From assembly GCA_964581795.1 (NCBI GenBank), contig CAZOPW010000002.1, forward strand, positions 1 through 64,000: a stretch of 64,000 nucleotides of DNA, written 5' to 3'. The notes beneath the pieces were generated by a model. That model made no database searches. It was not told the DNA's origin and was given only the letters and a program-made list of their open reading frames with translations. The position numbers and the translations under genes are program-made. Source of the stretch: EX4572-165 sp964581795 (GTDB lineage Archaea > Thermoplasmatota > E2 > DHVEG-1). This document shows positions 1 through 9,014 of the stretch, piece after piece (the stretch's first letter is position 1; every line of letters starts with the position of its first letter).

Positions 1-90
1 AAAACCATATTTTTTATTAAATAAAATGTGTAATTACTTTTCTTAGGATAATCCTTTTTATAAGATAACTTATTCCAGGCATGAATACAT

Positions 91-1029
91 ATGGGAAAAA
101 AGATCATTATTGCACTTGGTGGAAACGCGCTCATTAAAAAGGATCAGAAAGGAACTATACATGAACAATTTGCAAATACAAGACAAGTCTCATATTCAAT
201 TGTCAAAATGATACAACAAGGATGGACACCTGTGATTACACATGGGAATGGTCCACAAGTCGGAGCGATTCTACTTCAAAATAATGCTACGAGAGATACG
301 ATTCCACCAATGCCACTTGGTGTTTGTGTTGCAGAAAGTGAAGGTCTTATTGGATACATGATACAGCAATGCCTTAAGAACGCAATGACAAACAATGGGA
401 TCAACAATCATGTTGCTACAATAATCACCCAAGTTCTCGTCGATGAAAATGATCATTCTTTTTCTAACCCTACAAAACCAATAGGACCATATTATCCTGA
501 AGAAAAAATTGAAGAACTCAAGAAAGATGGTTACAACCTTACAAAGTTAGAAAAAGGATACCGCATCGTCGTCCCATCTCCAGATCCTAAAAAAATTATA
601 GAAGGACCCATTATCAAACAAATGCTAGAACATAACATAACTGTAATAGCAGCAGGAGGAGGAGGGATGCCAGTAATAAAAAAAGAAAACTGGGGATTAG
701 ATGGAGTTGAAGCAGTTGTTGACAAAGATTTAGCTTCTGAAAAACTCGCTGAAGCAATAAATGCAGACACCATGCTTATCCTTACCAATGTTAAACACGT
801 ATATATTGGATTCAACACTGACCACCAACAAAAACTAACTCATATAACACTCAATCAAATCAAAAAATATTATGATGACAACGAGTTTCCACCCGGAAGC
901 ATGGGGCCAAAAATTCTTGCAGCAATCCGATTTCTACAATGGGGAGGAAATAAAGTCATCATCTCAGATGTAGATCATGCATGGGAAGCATTAAACAAAG
1001 AGACCGGTACACATATCACAAGAACCTAA
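91..1029 (+). CDS. arcC: Carbamate kinase
   Basis: Transfers phosphate between carbamoyl phosphate and ADP, making ATP in catabolism (arginine deiminase, agmatine or purine-type routes) or carbamoyl phosphate in reverse. The 312-residue length is typical. The amino acid kinase fold is clear: an N-terminal ALGGNAL strand-loop at residues 8-14, THGNGPQVG at 50-58, a glycine-rich AAGGGGMPV near 186-195 and VDKDLAS near 210. No arginine deiminase or ornithine carbamoyltransferase gene lies in the window, so the pathway that supplies carbamoyl phosphate is not shown. There is no obvious Shine-Dalgarno. A TATA-like stretch near 57-64 would place transcription start almost at the ATG, so a leaderless message is likely. 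Family assignment is secure; physiological direction is inference. Confidence 0.93.
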   Translation: MGKKIIIALGGNALIKKDQKGTIHEQFANTRQVSYSIVKMIQQGWTPVITHGNGPQVGAILLQNNATRDTIPPMPLGVCVAESEGLIGYMIQQCLKNAMTNNGINNHVATIITQVLVDENDHSFSNPTKPIGPYYPEEKIEELKKDGYNLTKLEKGYRIVVPSPDPKKIIEGPIIKQMLEHNITVIAAGGGGMPVIKKENWGLDGVEAVVDKDLASEKLAEAINADTMLILTNVKHVYIGFNTDHQQKLTHITLNQIKKYYDDNEFPPGSMGPKILAAIRFLQWGGNKVIISDVDHAWEALNKETGTHITRT

Positions 1030-1077
1030 GAATCAGCGGTTTTATTAACCACATCTTACATTTCCTTTTTCCATCCT

Positions 1078-2193
1078 ATGGACACCCAAACACTTGAAAA
1101 GCAAATCAAAGACATTGAAGACGAAATATTCAACACACAAAAAAACAAAGCAACAGAGCATCACATCGGCAAACTCAAAGCAAAAATCGCAAAACTCAAA
1201 GAACAAATCGAAAAACGACAAAGTGGGGGAGGAAAAGGAAAAGGATTCTCAGTTAAAAAATCAGGGGATGCAACTATAGGACTCATTGGTTATCCAAGTA
1301 TTGGAAAAAGTACATTACTCAATATACTTACCCAAGCAGATAGCGAAGTAGGAACCTATGAATTCACCACTCTTGACGTGATCCCTGGAATGTTAAAATA
1401 TGAAGGGGCAAACATTCAAATTTTAGACCTACCTGGTATAATAACAGGAGCCGCAAAAGGAAAGGGACGTGGAAAAGAAGTCCTTGCTGCAGCAAGAACC
1501 GTTGACCTTATCATTTTTATGCTTGATGCTGCAAAACCACTTGCCCAACTTAACCAAATGAAACAAGAACTTTACAATGCAGGAATACGAATCAATGAAA
1601 GCAAACCACGAGTCATTATAACCAAGACAAAACAAGGTGGCATAACCATTCATACACCAATAAAACAAACTCACATTAGCACAAAAACATTATACTCAAT
1701 AGCCTCAGAATATGTAACAAACGCCGATATAATCATCAGAGAAAACATTACAGAAGACCGATTTATAGATGCATTTATGAATAATAGAACATATTTACCT
1801 GCAATCACAGTGATAAACAAAATCGATATGGGTTCAAAAAAACAAGTACAAAAAGCACAACAACAATTAATAAAAAACGACTGGTCTGTCTACCCGATAT
1901 CTGCTAAAAAACAAAACGGCCTAGAAACATTAAAAAAAGGCATTTATAACAATCTACGACTCATAAAAATATATATGAAACCACAAGGAAAAAAACCTGA
2001 TTACTCCGAACCACTTATCCTAAAAAAGGGGGATACCGTTGAAACAGTCTGCAAACAAATACACCGGGATTTCAAAGAAAAATTCCGATACGCTCAAGTC
2101 TGGGGAACATCAGGAAAATACCCAGGTCAAAAAGTAGGATTAGACCATGAACTCGCTGATGAAGACCTTCTCACTGTAGTCATCACACATTAA
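1078..2193 (+). CDS. DRG-family (Rbg) GTPase with TGS domain
   Basis: Archaeal member of the DRG (developmentally regulated GTP-binding) branch of Obg GTPases, thought to act on ribosomes or translation. The 371-residue protein has a basic coiled N-terminus (residues 1-60), then G1 GYPSIGKST at 71-79, G3 DLPG at 117-120, G4 NKID at about 247-250, and a C-terminal TGS domain from about residue 305 to the end. The order N-terminal helix, G domain with an inserted segment, and TGS is diagnostic of DRG. No Shine-Dalgarno is visible; a TATA-like TTTTATTAA about 35 bases upstream suggests a short or absent leader. The stop codon overlaps that of the convergent transketolase gene by four bases, so the two genes end back to back. 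Confidence 0.93.
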   Translation: MDTQTLEKQIKDIEDEIFNTQKNKATEHHIGKLKAKIAKLKEQIEKRQSGGGKGKGFSVKKSGDATIGLIGYPSIGKSTLLNILTQADSEVGTYEFTTLDVIPGMLKYEGANIQILDLPGIITGAAKGKGRGKEVLAAARTVDLIIFMLDAAKPLAQLNQMKQELYNAGIRINESKPRVIITKTKQGGITIHTPIKQTHISTKTLYSIASEYVTNADIIIRENITEDRFIDAFMNNRTYLPAITVINKIDMGSKKQVQKAQQQLIKNDWSVYPISAKKQNGLETLKKGIYNNLRLIKIYMKPQGKKPDYSEPLILKKGDTVETVCKQIHRDFKEKFRYAQVWGTSGKYPGQKVGLDHELADEDLLTVVITH

Positions 2194-3143
2194 TTTTTCA
2201 ATAACTTTTGCGCAACAGTAACTACCGCTGATGCATCCAACTGATATTTTTTTAATAAATCAGCTGGATCACCACTTTCACAAAACTGATCACGGATACC
2301 CATACGCTGAAAACGAACTGGCTTCCTTGATTGCTCAGCAAGCGTTTCAGCCACCGCTGCACCAAGACCACCAATCACTGAATGTTCTTCAAGGGTAATA
2401 ATCCGACCCGTCTCCTCAGCACACTTCAACACCACTTTTTCATCAAGCGGTTTAATCGTATGCATATCAATCACTCGAGCTGAAATCTTTTTCTTCTTTA
2501 ACAATTGTTGAGCGTCAAGAGCAGAATCAACCATTGTTCCACACGCAAGAATACTTAGATCATCTCCATCTTCAACAAGCATACCCTTTCCGATCTCAAG
2601 AGTTTCCACATATTCATCCTCATAAAGAATAGGAGCATTTGCTCTACCAACACGAGCATACATTGGACCAACATGCTCAGCCATCAACTCTACAATCTTA
2701 GAAGTCTGCGTGGCATCACTTGGAGCAAGAACCGTCATATTAGGAAGCACTCGCATTAACGCTAAATCCTCGATCATCTGATGACTAGCTCCATCCTTCC
2801 CTACACTAATACCACCATGCGTTGCAAAAATCTTTACATTCGATTGTGAATACGCTAAATCCATCCTAATTTGATCATACACTCTTCCTGTTGCAAACAC
2901 AGCAAACGTACTGGCAAAAGGAATTTTGCCGCAAGAAGCAAGACCGGCAGCTGTTGAAATCATATTAGCTTCAGCAATCCCCATTTCAAAAAAACGATTT
3001 GGAAATTCCTTTGCAAACATAATCGTCTTAGTTGATTTTGATAGATCCGCATCAAGAACAACAATATTCTCATTTTTCTTCCCAAGCTCAACGAGTTTCT
3101 CACCGTATGAGTTCCGAGGATTTTTCATAGGTTTCTTACTCAT
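2190..3143 (-). CDS. Transketolase, C-terminal subunit
   Basis: Second half of a split transketolase, the archaeal arrangement in which the pyrimidine-binding and C-terminal domains form a separate 317-residue polypeptide. Transketolase moves two-carbon units between sugar phosphates using thiamine diphosphate; in archaea it mainly feeds pentose and aromatic precursor synthesis. The Pyr domain covers about residues 10-180 (including the FEMGIAEANM segment with the conserved Glu, then HGGISVGKDGASHQ) and the transketolase C-terminal domain follows (EEHSVIGGLG near 250). The ATG overlaps the end of the upstream N-terminal subunit gene by 8 bases, so the two are translationally coupled. The stop overlaps the convergent DRG stop codon. 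Confidence 0.93.
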   Translation of the reverse strand: MSKKPMKNPRNSYGEKLVELGKKNENIVVLDADLSKSTKTIMFAKEFPNRFFEMGIAEANMISTAAGLASCGKIPFASTFAVFATGRVYDQIRMDLAYSQSNVKIFATHGGISVGKDGASHQMIEDLALMRVLPNMTVLAPSDATQTSKIVELMAEHVGPMYARVGRANAPILYEDEYVETLEIGKGMLVEDGDDLSILACGTMVDSALDAQQLLKKKKISARVIDMHTIKPLDEKVVLKCAEETGRIITLEEHSVIGGLGAAVAETLAEQSRKPVRFQRMGIRDQFCESGDPADLLKKYQLDASAVVTVAQKLLKN

Positions 3144-3996
3144 GAGTCCCCTCCAATTTTTCTTTTACCAAATCAAGTTCTTCAATAGCCATCTTATATT
3201 CCATTTCATTTGGTGGAACCCCATGAAAATCAACATTATTCTCCATAAAGGACACTCCTTTTCCTTTCACCGTGTTTAAAACGATCATAGATGGTTTATT
3301 CGTAATTGCTTTCGCTTCTTGAAAAGCATCATAAATTGCCATAATATCATGACCATCTATTTCAAGAACATGCCAGCCAAATGCAGCCCAACGATCAACC
3401 ACATTTTCAAGTTGCAATACCTCCTCAGTATTTCCATCGATTTGTAAAAAATTCCGATCAATCATTGCAGTAAGATTACCTAAATGATAATGAGATGCCG
3501 CGGCTGCAGCCTCCCAAATTTGGCCTTCGTCAGTTTCTCCATCCCCAAGCATCACATACACATGATAATCCTTCTGATCAAGTCTACCCGCTAAAGCAAC
3601 ACCATTAGCAAATGATAAACCGTGTCCTAAAGAACCGGTTGATGCTTCAATTCCTGGAGTATAAAGACATACAGGATGACCCTGTAACATACAATTGACT
3701 TGACGCAGTTTCTTCAGCTCCTTTCCGGAAAAATATCCCTGCTTAGCAAGAACTGCATACAAGGCAGGTGCTGCATGACCTTTACTTAAAATAAAACGAT
3801 CTCGATTAGGATCATGCGGTTTTTTTGGATTATGATTCATTGATGTATAATATAATGCAACTAATGCATCAACAGCAGAAAGTGATCCGCCAGGATGTCC
3901 TGATTCTGCCCTATAAAGCATTTCCACGATATCTTTTCGAATATCAACAGCGATTTTTTTTAAATCTTGAAGAGTATATTTGTCAAGTACTTCCAT
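3136..3996 (-). CDS. Transketolase, N-terminal subunit
   Basis: Thiamine diphosphate (PP) domain half of the split transketolase, partner of the gene overlapping its 3' end. Visible motifs are AESGHPGGSLS near the start, FILSKGHAAPALYA, GSLGHGLSFANG and the ThDP/metal motif GDGETDEGQIWEA. The open frame continues upstream to 4107, but I place the start at 3996. The 37 extra codons have no family resemblance, MEVLDKYTLQDL is a normal transketolase beginning, and a strong GGGGATCC Shine-Dalgarno sits 6-7 bases before this ATG. That gives 286 residues, normal for the subunit. Function is secure by family. Confidence 0.93.
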   Translation of the reverse strand: MEVLDKYTLQDLKKIAVDIRKDIVEMLYRAESGHPGGSLSAVDALVALYYTSMNHNPKKPHDPNRDRFILSKGHAAPALYAVLAKQGYFSGKELKKLRQVNCMLQGHPVCLYTPGIEASTGSLGHGLSFANGVALAGRLDQKDYHVYVMLGDGETDEGQIWEAAAAASHYHLGNLTAMIDRNFLQIDGNTEEVLQLENVVDRWAAFGWHVLEIDGHDIMAIYDAFQEAKAITNKPSMIVLNTVKGKGVSFMENNVDFHGVPPNEMEYKMAIEELDLVKEKLEGTHE

Positions 3997-4249
3997 TAGA
4001 TTGGATCCCCCTGTCACAAAAAATTGGACCCTGCTTGCCAGCCGAAATGAATATTGTTCATGACTAAATACTTTTTGAAAATATAGAAAATAAATCAGAC
4101 TTTCCATATTCGTATTTATTTAAGACAAAACGGAGAAAAACCAAATCAAAATAGAAATTATATATTTAATCCATAAATATATAGTTCATTCATTCCATAT
4201 GTCTTCCTTTTCTATATTGAACCGATACCTTTTTTAAAGGGATAAACAC

Positions 4250-7200
4250 ATGCCTTCACGCGGAAGAGCTATGGTATTAGATGATCTTGGAAAATCACTA
4301 AAAGGAACAATAGAAAAAATTGCAACAGCAGTCACAGTTGATAAAAAACTCATTAAAGAAGTAGTAAGAGATATTCAACGCGCATTACTGCAATCAGATG
4401 TTAATGTTAAATTAGTGCTCAATCTTTCAAAAAAAATCGAAAAAAGAGCCCTAGATGAAAAACCTCCTTCTGGAATGAGCGGCCGGGAACATGTTATTCG
4501 TATCGTTTATGATGAACTCGTGAAAATCCTTGGGGATGCTAGAGAGTTACCAGTTAAAAAACAAGTGATAATGCTTACTGGTTTATATGGTCAGGGGAAA
4601 TGTGTTCATGGAGATAGTGTTATTCAACTAGCGACTGGTGAGATGGAATCTGCCAAATCAATTTATGATCATTTTGCTTCAACGTTGGAGGAAAAACCCG
4701 TTGGAGATGGAACAATTGTTGACATTGAAAACGAAGATGTCAAGGTTCCCTCATTTAATCCTAACACGTTAAAGATTGAAAATAAAAAAGTAACTCATGC
4801 ATGGAAACTTAAAGGCAAACAATTGTATGAAATTTTTATAGATGCAGGAAATGAGTATTCAGTTCGCGTTACGCCTGAACATCCTTTTTTTATCCTTCGA
4901 AATGGTTCTGTTATACAGGCCAGAGCAGATCAATTGCAATCGGATGATTATGTGGCAGTTCCTAGAAGTTGTAAATCGAAGAGAAAGGAAAACGACGTTG
5001 ATTTATTACCATTTATTCGTCAGCACAATATTGATATATTTTTAGATAAAGAAAATGTAAAACAGATTATTTCATCAAAATATGATACAATAAAGAATGC
5101 TGTTGCACATCTTGATCATTCAAGGAATTATAGTAAATGCACCCTTGCCTTTAAAAAAGGAAAAATACCTCTTTCTCTTGTGGACAAAAAGGATTGTTCT
5201 GAAAAATCGTTGAAACTTCAGTCTTTTAAAACTAATAAACCAGTGTTCTTTCCACGATATCTAACAAAGGACTTAGCTGAATTTTTAGGCTATATCATTG
5301 GTGATGGTCACGTTACTGATAAAACCGTTGAAATCTCAAATGCAGATCAAGAACTTATCAAACGGATTACTCACTTAAGTCAAAAGCTCTTTAGGATACA
5401 GCCAACTATCACAAAAGATAAAAGGAGTAGGGCACAGCGCGTTCTTTTATCCTCAAAAACGTTAGCAGGATTAATTCATACCATTTTTGAAATACCCTAT
5501 GGAAAAAAGGGTAGATCATTATCTCTTTCGAACAACCTCATTTCAACCTCGGATGAGGTTTTGCGTCATTTCATTCAAGCCTATGTTGACTGTGATGGAT
5601 ATGTAACAAAGAATTATCGAAATATTGCTATTTCTTCAGAGAGTAAAACACTTATCAGTCAAATAAATTCATTATTGAAAAGATTTGATATATTTTCAAC
5701 TCTGTCGAAAAAGCAGGTTAATGGAGTACATTATTGGAAATTATGCATTGAGGGAAGATATGCTGAATCATACTCAATGAAAATTGGATCTAGGCTGTCA
5801 CGTAAAAAAGATCGATTATCAACTTTCACTCGGATGGGAAAAAGACAAGGATGTGGGAAACATGATATGATTCCCATTGGTACTCAATTGAAAGAGGTTC
5901 GTGAATCATTAGGTCATTCAATTGGCAATATTCAACAAAAAGCAGTTAACAGTTATGGGATTTATGAGAAAAAAGGACATATTTCTAGAGAAGCATTATA
6001 CAATTTATCAAAATTTTACGAGAAATATCCACAAGGCAATCTTCTTACCCTGCTCTCTAAAGTTAAAAATGGGGAAAATCCACGTGATACATTTAATATT
6101 GGCATTGTAAATGCTCTTCTTTCCCATTTTACACAACTAGGATTTATTAAAGATGCGCAGGCTTGCATTTACTTAACGTCTGCTGGAAGAAAACAGCTTC
6201 AACAACGATTAATGTATCAGAAGACTGCATGTAAGGAATCGTTAAAATCGATTCATAATTTATCAATGTCTGATGTATGCTGGATTAAAGTAAAAGATAT
6301 AAAAACCATTGAATCACCAGAATACGTATATGATTTTACCGTTGAAGATAACCATAGTTTTATCGCTGATGGAATAGTCGTCCACAATACGACTTCAGCA
6401 GGCAAGCTTGCGACGTATTTTAAAAAGAAAGGTCTTCGCCCTTCTGTTATTGCCGGTGATGTACATCGACCTGCTGCCTACGACCAATTAAAACAAATTG
6501 CAGAACAAGTTGAGGTACCCTTTTATGGGGATAAAAACGAAAAAAGTGCTGTTAAAGTAGTAAAAAACGGAGTGGAAAAATTCAAACGAAGCGCAGATGT
6601 AATTATTGTTGATACTTCAGGTCGACATAAACTTGAAGATGACCTTATTCAAGAAATGAAAGATATCTTTCATGCTACTAATCCTGATGAAAAACTCCTA
6701 GTAATAGATGCAGCAGTGGGTCAACAAGCAGGATCACAAGCGAAGGCATTTAATGATGCTGTTGATATCACAGGAATAATTTTAACGAAACTTGATGGTA
6801 CTGCAAAAGGAGGAGGCGCACTTAGTGCTGCTTCAGAAGTTGATGCACCAATCGTGTTTATTGGAACTGGAGAACATGCGACTGATTTTGAACGATTTGA
6901 TCCTGCCCGATTTATCTCACGTTTACTCGGTATGGGTGATATTAAAACCTTACTTGAAAAAGCTGAAGAAAGTATGAAGGGTAAAGACGCTGAAAAAACT
7001 GCTCGCCGGATGATGTCAGGAAAATTCACACTTCATGATATGTATGATCAAATGGATATGCTCTCTGGAATGGGCCCATTGAATAAAATTTCAGAATTAC
7101 TACCTGGTGGATTTGCCGGAAAAATGAAAGATGTTGATATGGATGATACTCAAGATCGACTTCAACGATTTCGAATAATCATGGATTCAATGACTGATGA

Positions 7201-7390
7201 GGAAATGGAGAACCCTCAAATTATTCGTGCGTCTCGAGTGAAACGGATAGCTCGAGGAGCAGGAGTTGAAAATAAAGATGTTAAAGAACTTATCAAATAT
7301 TATAATATGACAAAAAGAATGATGAAAGGCTTTTCCAGTAATCGAAAAATGCGGAAGAATTTAATGAAACAATTACAATTTGGAAAATAA
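4250..7390 (+). CDS. srp54: Signal recognition particle GTPase SRP54, intein-containing precursor
   Basis: SRP54 binds SRP RNA and signal sequences and delivers ribosomes to the membrane receptor FtsY. The 1,046-residue precursor contains an in-frame intein at residues 118-713; removing it leaves about 450 residues, the usual SRP54 length. The N-terminal extein has the four-helix N domain and G1, interrupted as GLYGQGK / TTSAGK. The C-terminal extein has G3 DTSGRHK, G4 TKLDGTAKGGG and a methionine-rich M domain (about 930-1046) with the DMYDQMDMLSGMG helix. The start may instead be the ATG at 4271, since MVLDDLGKSL is the canonical SRP54 beginning. A TATA-like TCTATATTG near 4212-4220 fits a leaderless message from either. 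Splicing is essential for a functional P-loop. Confidence 0.96.
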   Translation: MPSRGRAMVLDDLGKSLKGTIEKIATAVTVDKKLIKEVVRDIQRALLQSDVNVKLVLNLSKKIEKRALDEKPPSGMSGREHVIRIVYDELVKILGDARELPVKKQVIMLTGLYGQGKCVHGDSVIQLATGEMESAKSIYDHFASTLEEKPVGDGTIVDIENEDVKVPSFNPNTLKIENKKVTHAWKLKGKQLYEIFIDAGNEYSVRVTPEHPFFILRNGSVIQARADQLQSDDYVAVPRSCKSKRKENDVDLLPFIRQHNIDIFLDKENVKQIISSKYDTIKNAVAHLDHSRNYSKCTLAFKKGKIPLSLVDKKDCSEKSLKLQSFKTNKPVFFPRYLTKDLAEFLGYIIGDGHVTDKTVEISNADQELIKRITHLSQKLFRIQPTITKDKRSRAQRVLLSSKTLAGLIHTIFEIPYGKKGRSLSLSNNLISTSDEVLRHFIQAYVDCDGYVTKNYRNIAISSESKTLISQINSLLKRFDIFSTLSKKQVNGVHYWKLCIEGRYAESYSMKIGSRLSRKKDRLSTFTRMGKRQGCGKHDMIPIGTQLKEVRESLGHSIGNIQQKAVNSYGIYEKKGHISREALYNLSKFYEKYPQGNLLTLLSKVKNGENPRDTFNIGIVNALLSHFTQLGFIKDAQACIYLTSAGRKQLQQRLMYQKTACKESLKSIHNLSMSDVCWIKVKDIKTIESPEYVYDFTVEDNHSFIADGIVVHNTTSAGKLATYFKKKGLRPSVIAGDVHRPAAYDQLKQIAEQVEVPFYGDKNEKSAVKVVKNGVEKFKRSADVIIVDTSGRHKLEDDLIQEMKDIFHATNPDEKLLVIDAAVGQQAGSQAKAFNDAVDITGIILTKLDGTAKGGGALSAASEVDAPIVFIGTGEHATDFERFDPARFISRLLGMGDIKTLLEKAEESMKGKDAEKTARRMMSGKFTLHDMYDQMDMLSGMGPLNKISELLPGGFAGKMKDVDMDDTQDRLQRFRIIMDSMTDEEMENPQIIRASRVKRIARGAGVENKDVKELIKYYNMTKRMMKGFSSNRKMRKNLMKQLQFGK
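4601..6388 (+). mobile_element. Intein with LAGLIDADG homing endonuclease inserted in the SRP54 P-loop
   Basis: Class 1 intein of 596 residues. It begins with Cys (CVHGDSVIQL, block A) and has a block B-like VTPEHPFF. It ends with a block F/G region (VYDFTVEDNHSF then GIVVHN) followed by Thr as the +1 extein residue, so all splicing residues are present. Two LAGLIDADG-type motifs are visible, around FLGYIIGDGH (precursor residues about 345-354) and FIQAYVDCDGYV (about 440-452); both keep the acidic residue, so the endonuclease looks intact. Between the endonuclease and the C-terminal splicing block lies an extra segment (precursor residues about 545-690) with helix-turn-helix-like patterns. 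The insertion point lies between Lys and Thr of GxxGxGKT, a typical intein choice of the most conserved motif. Confidence 0.95.
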
Positions 7391-7420
7391 CTTATAATAC
7401 TTTTTTCATGAGTTTGTGTT

Positions 7421-8758
7421 ATGTGCTTTGAACACAGAAAGCAACTCATTGGAAATGGACGTACTGCTGAAATAAGAAAGAAAAGAGAACTGATGTTAAA
7501 CCTTTTTTCTCAAGTGTTGAAAGCTGTAAACCCATATAATGCAGTAACCTCTCATATAGATGGATCGTCTCTTTTTCTTCATAATAAAACGATTGATGTG
7601 AACCGGTTTCATAATGTGTATGTACTTGGGTTTGGCAAGGGCAGTGTTGGAATGACTCAAGCAGTATGCGATTATTTACCTGTAAAGAGAGGACTTGCAA
7701 TTACAAATGATAAAGAATCTTCTGTTTCACATCAGGATGTTGAAACTATTGTTGGAGGGCATCCTGTTCCAAATAAACAAAGTGTTGTTGGAGCAAAAAA
7801 AGCCAATGAACTGTTAGCAACGTGTGAACCAAATGATTTAGTAATCATTCTCATCTCTGGTGGAGGATCTGCGTTACTTGCTTCTCCTCGAATTCCTTTA
7901 TCTGATTTACAGAAAACAACGAAATTGTTACTTGGTTCAGGGGCGACAATTCAGGAGATTAATACTATTCGGAAGCATTTGTCAACAGTGAAAGGTGGGC
8001 AACTCGTTCGATCATTACCCTGTCAAGTGGTGACATTAATAATTAGCGATGTTGTTGGAGATCCTTTGGAATTTATTTCATCTGGTCCAACAGTGGGTGA
8101 TTCAACGACGTTTTCTGATGCATATGAGATTTTAAATCGATATAATTTATGGCATAAGATTCCAGAATCTACTCGTCATGTCATTGAACAGGGAAAACAA
8201 GAATTAATCCCTGAGACTCCTTCTCAATCTGATCCTGTTTTTGCTCATGTAAATAATAGTATTATTGCAAATAATACTATGGCGTGTGAAACTGCATTTA
8301 ATCATGCGAAAAAACTGGGACTTAATCCTGTTTTAATTTCAACTCAGTTGACGGGTGAGGCACGAACACTGAGTATGGACTTGTTTGAAAAGGCCACGCA
8401 GTCTTATAATGATCATATTGGTAACGTGTTTATTAGTGGAGGGGAACCTACAGTTACTATTAAAGGAAGTGGCAAGGGTGGTAGAAATCAAGAACTTGTT
8501 CTTTCGATGGTCCATTTACTTAAGGGATCACAAAGTGTTTTTGGTTCATTTGGAACTGATGGTATTGATGGAATGAGTCCTGCTGCTGGTGCGATTGCTG
8601 ATGGAAATACATTACAGAGAGCAGAAGAAAAAAATATGGACAGTTTGGATTACTTGGAAAATAATGATTCATTTACTTATTTTGATACATTAAATGATAC
8701 ATTGATAACTGGGCCGACGGGTACTAATGTGATGGATATTCAAATTTTTATGATGTAA
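7421..8758 (+). CDS. gckA: Glycerate 2-kinase (GckA/MOFRL family)
   Basis: Phosphorylates D-glycerate to 2-phosphoglycerate, the final step of non-phosphorylative or branched Entner-Doudoroff pathways in archaea and of serine/glycerate catabolism. The 445-residue protein shows the DUF4147 N-terminal domain (VLGFGKGSVGM, then LISGGGSALL and TIRKHLSTVKGGQL) and the C-terminal MOFRL domain (FISGGEPTV, SGKGGRNQELVLS, GTDGIDGMSPAAGA). It lies 30 bases after srp54 on the same strand but is functionally unrelated. No Shine-Dalgarno precedes the ATG. The assignment by family is strong; the exact phosphorylation position (2- rather than 3-phosphate) follows from the family and is not visible in sequence. 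Confidence 0.9.
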   Translation: MCFEHRKQLIGNGRTAEIRKKRELMLNLFSQVLKAVNPYNAVTSHIDGSSLFLHNKTIDVNRFHNVYVLGFGKGSVGMTQAVCDYLPVKRGLAITNDKESSVSHQDVETIVGGHPVPNKQSVVGAKKANELLATCEPNDLVIILISGGGSALLASPRIPLSDLQKTTKLLLGSGATIQEINTIRKHLSTVKGGQLVRSLPCQVVTLIISDVVGDPLEFISSGPTVGDSTTFSDAYEILNRYNLWHKIPESTRHVIEQGKQELIPETPSQSDPVFAHVNNSIIANNTMACETAFNHAKKLGLNPVLISTQLTGEARTLSMDLFEKATQSYNDHIGNVFISGGEPTVTIKGSGKGGRNQELVLSMVHLLKGSQSVFGSFGTDGIDGMSPAAGAIADGNTLQRAEEKNMDSLDYLENNDSFTYFDTLNDTLITGPTGTNVMDIQIFMM

Positions 8759-8860
8759 CCCATTTTTTATAAATGACATTGTCTTTTTTTCTTTTGAGAA
8801 AGTAACTAGGTTTATTAATAATGGATACCATACATTTGTGTGGAATGTTTGTGAAGGATG

Positions 8861-8889
8861 ACAAATATTTTTAATATTAAGATATTTGT
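8861..8889. repeat. Inverted repeat upstream of the large surface protein gene
   Basis: ACAAATAT and ATATTTGT (8 bp, perfect) separated by 13 AT-rich bases, in the 256-base gap between glycerate kinase and the surface protein gene. It could be the 3' hairpin of the upstream transcript or an operator. AT-richness makes a chance origin possible. Confidence 0.3.
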
Positions 8890-8958
8890 TGAAAGGATGG
8901 GATTTAGGATGAATGCAGAAGGTTTAAAACACTTTATCAGTTATTTTAACCCCAAAAA

Positions 8959-8967
8959 TTATATAAA
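8959..8967 (+). promoter_or_regulatory. Probable TATA box for the 1,502-residue surface protein gene
   Basis: TTATATAAA, followed by purine-rich sequence. A start point about 25 bases downstream (near 8988) leaves a leader of about 25 bases carrying the GGTGAG Shine-Dalgarno used for the ATG at 9015. Confidence 0.45.
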
Positions 8968-9014
8968 GAATAAGTATATAAATCGAGGTGGTATTTATTA
9001 TAGGTGAGAAATAC

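Noticed and set aside
3997..4107. Longer N-terminus of the transketolase subunit
   Set aside because: No family similarity, and a strong Shine-Dalgarno sits before the internal ATG at 3996.
8909..9004. Short frame beginning MNAEGLKHFISYF before the large surface protein
   Set aside because: Low complexity, no family resemblance, and it crosses the TATA box and Shine-Dalgarno of the real gene.
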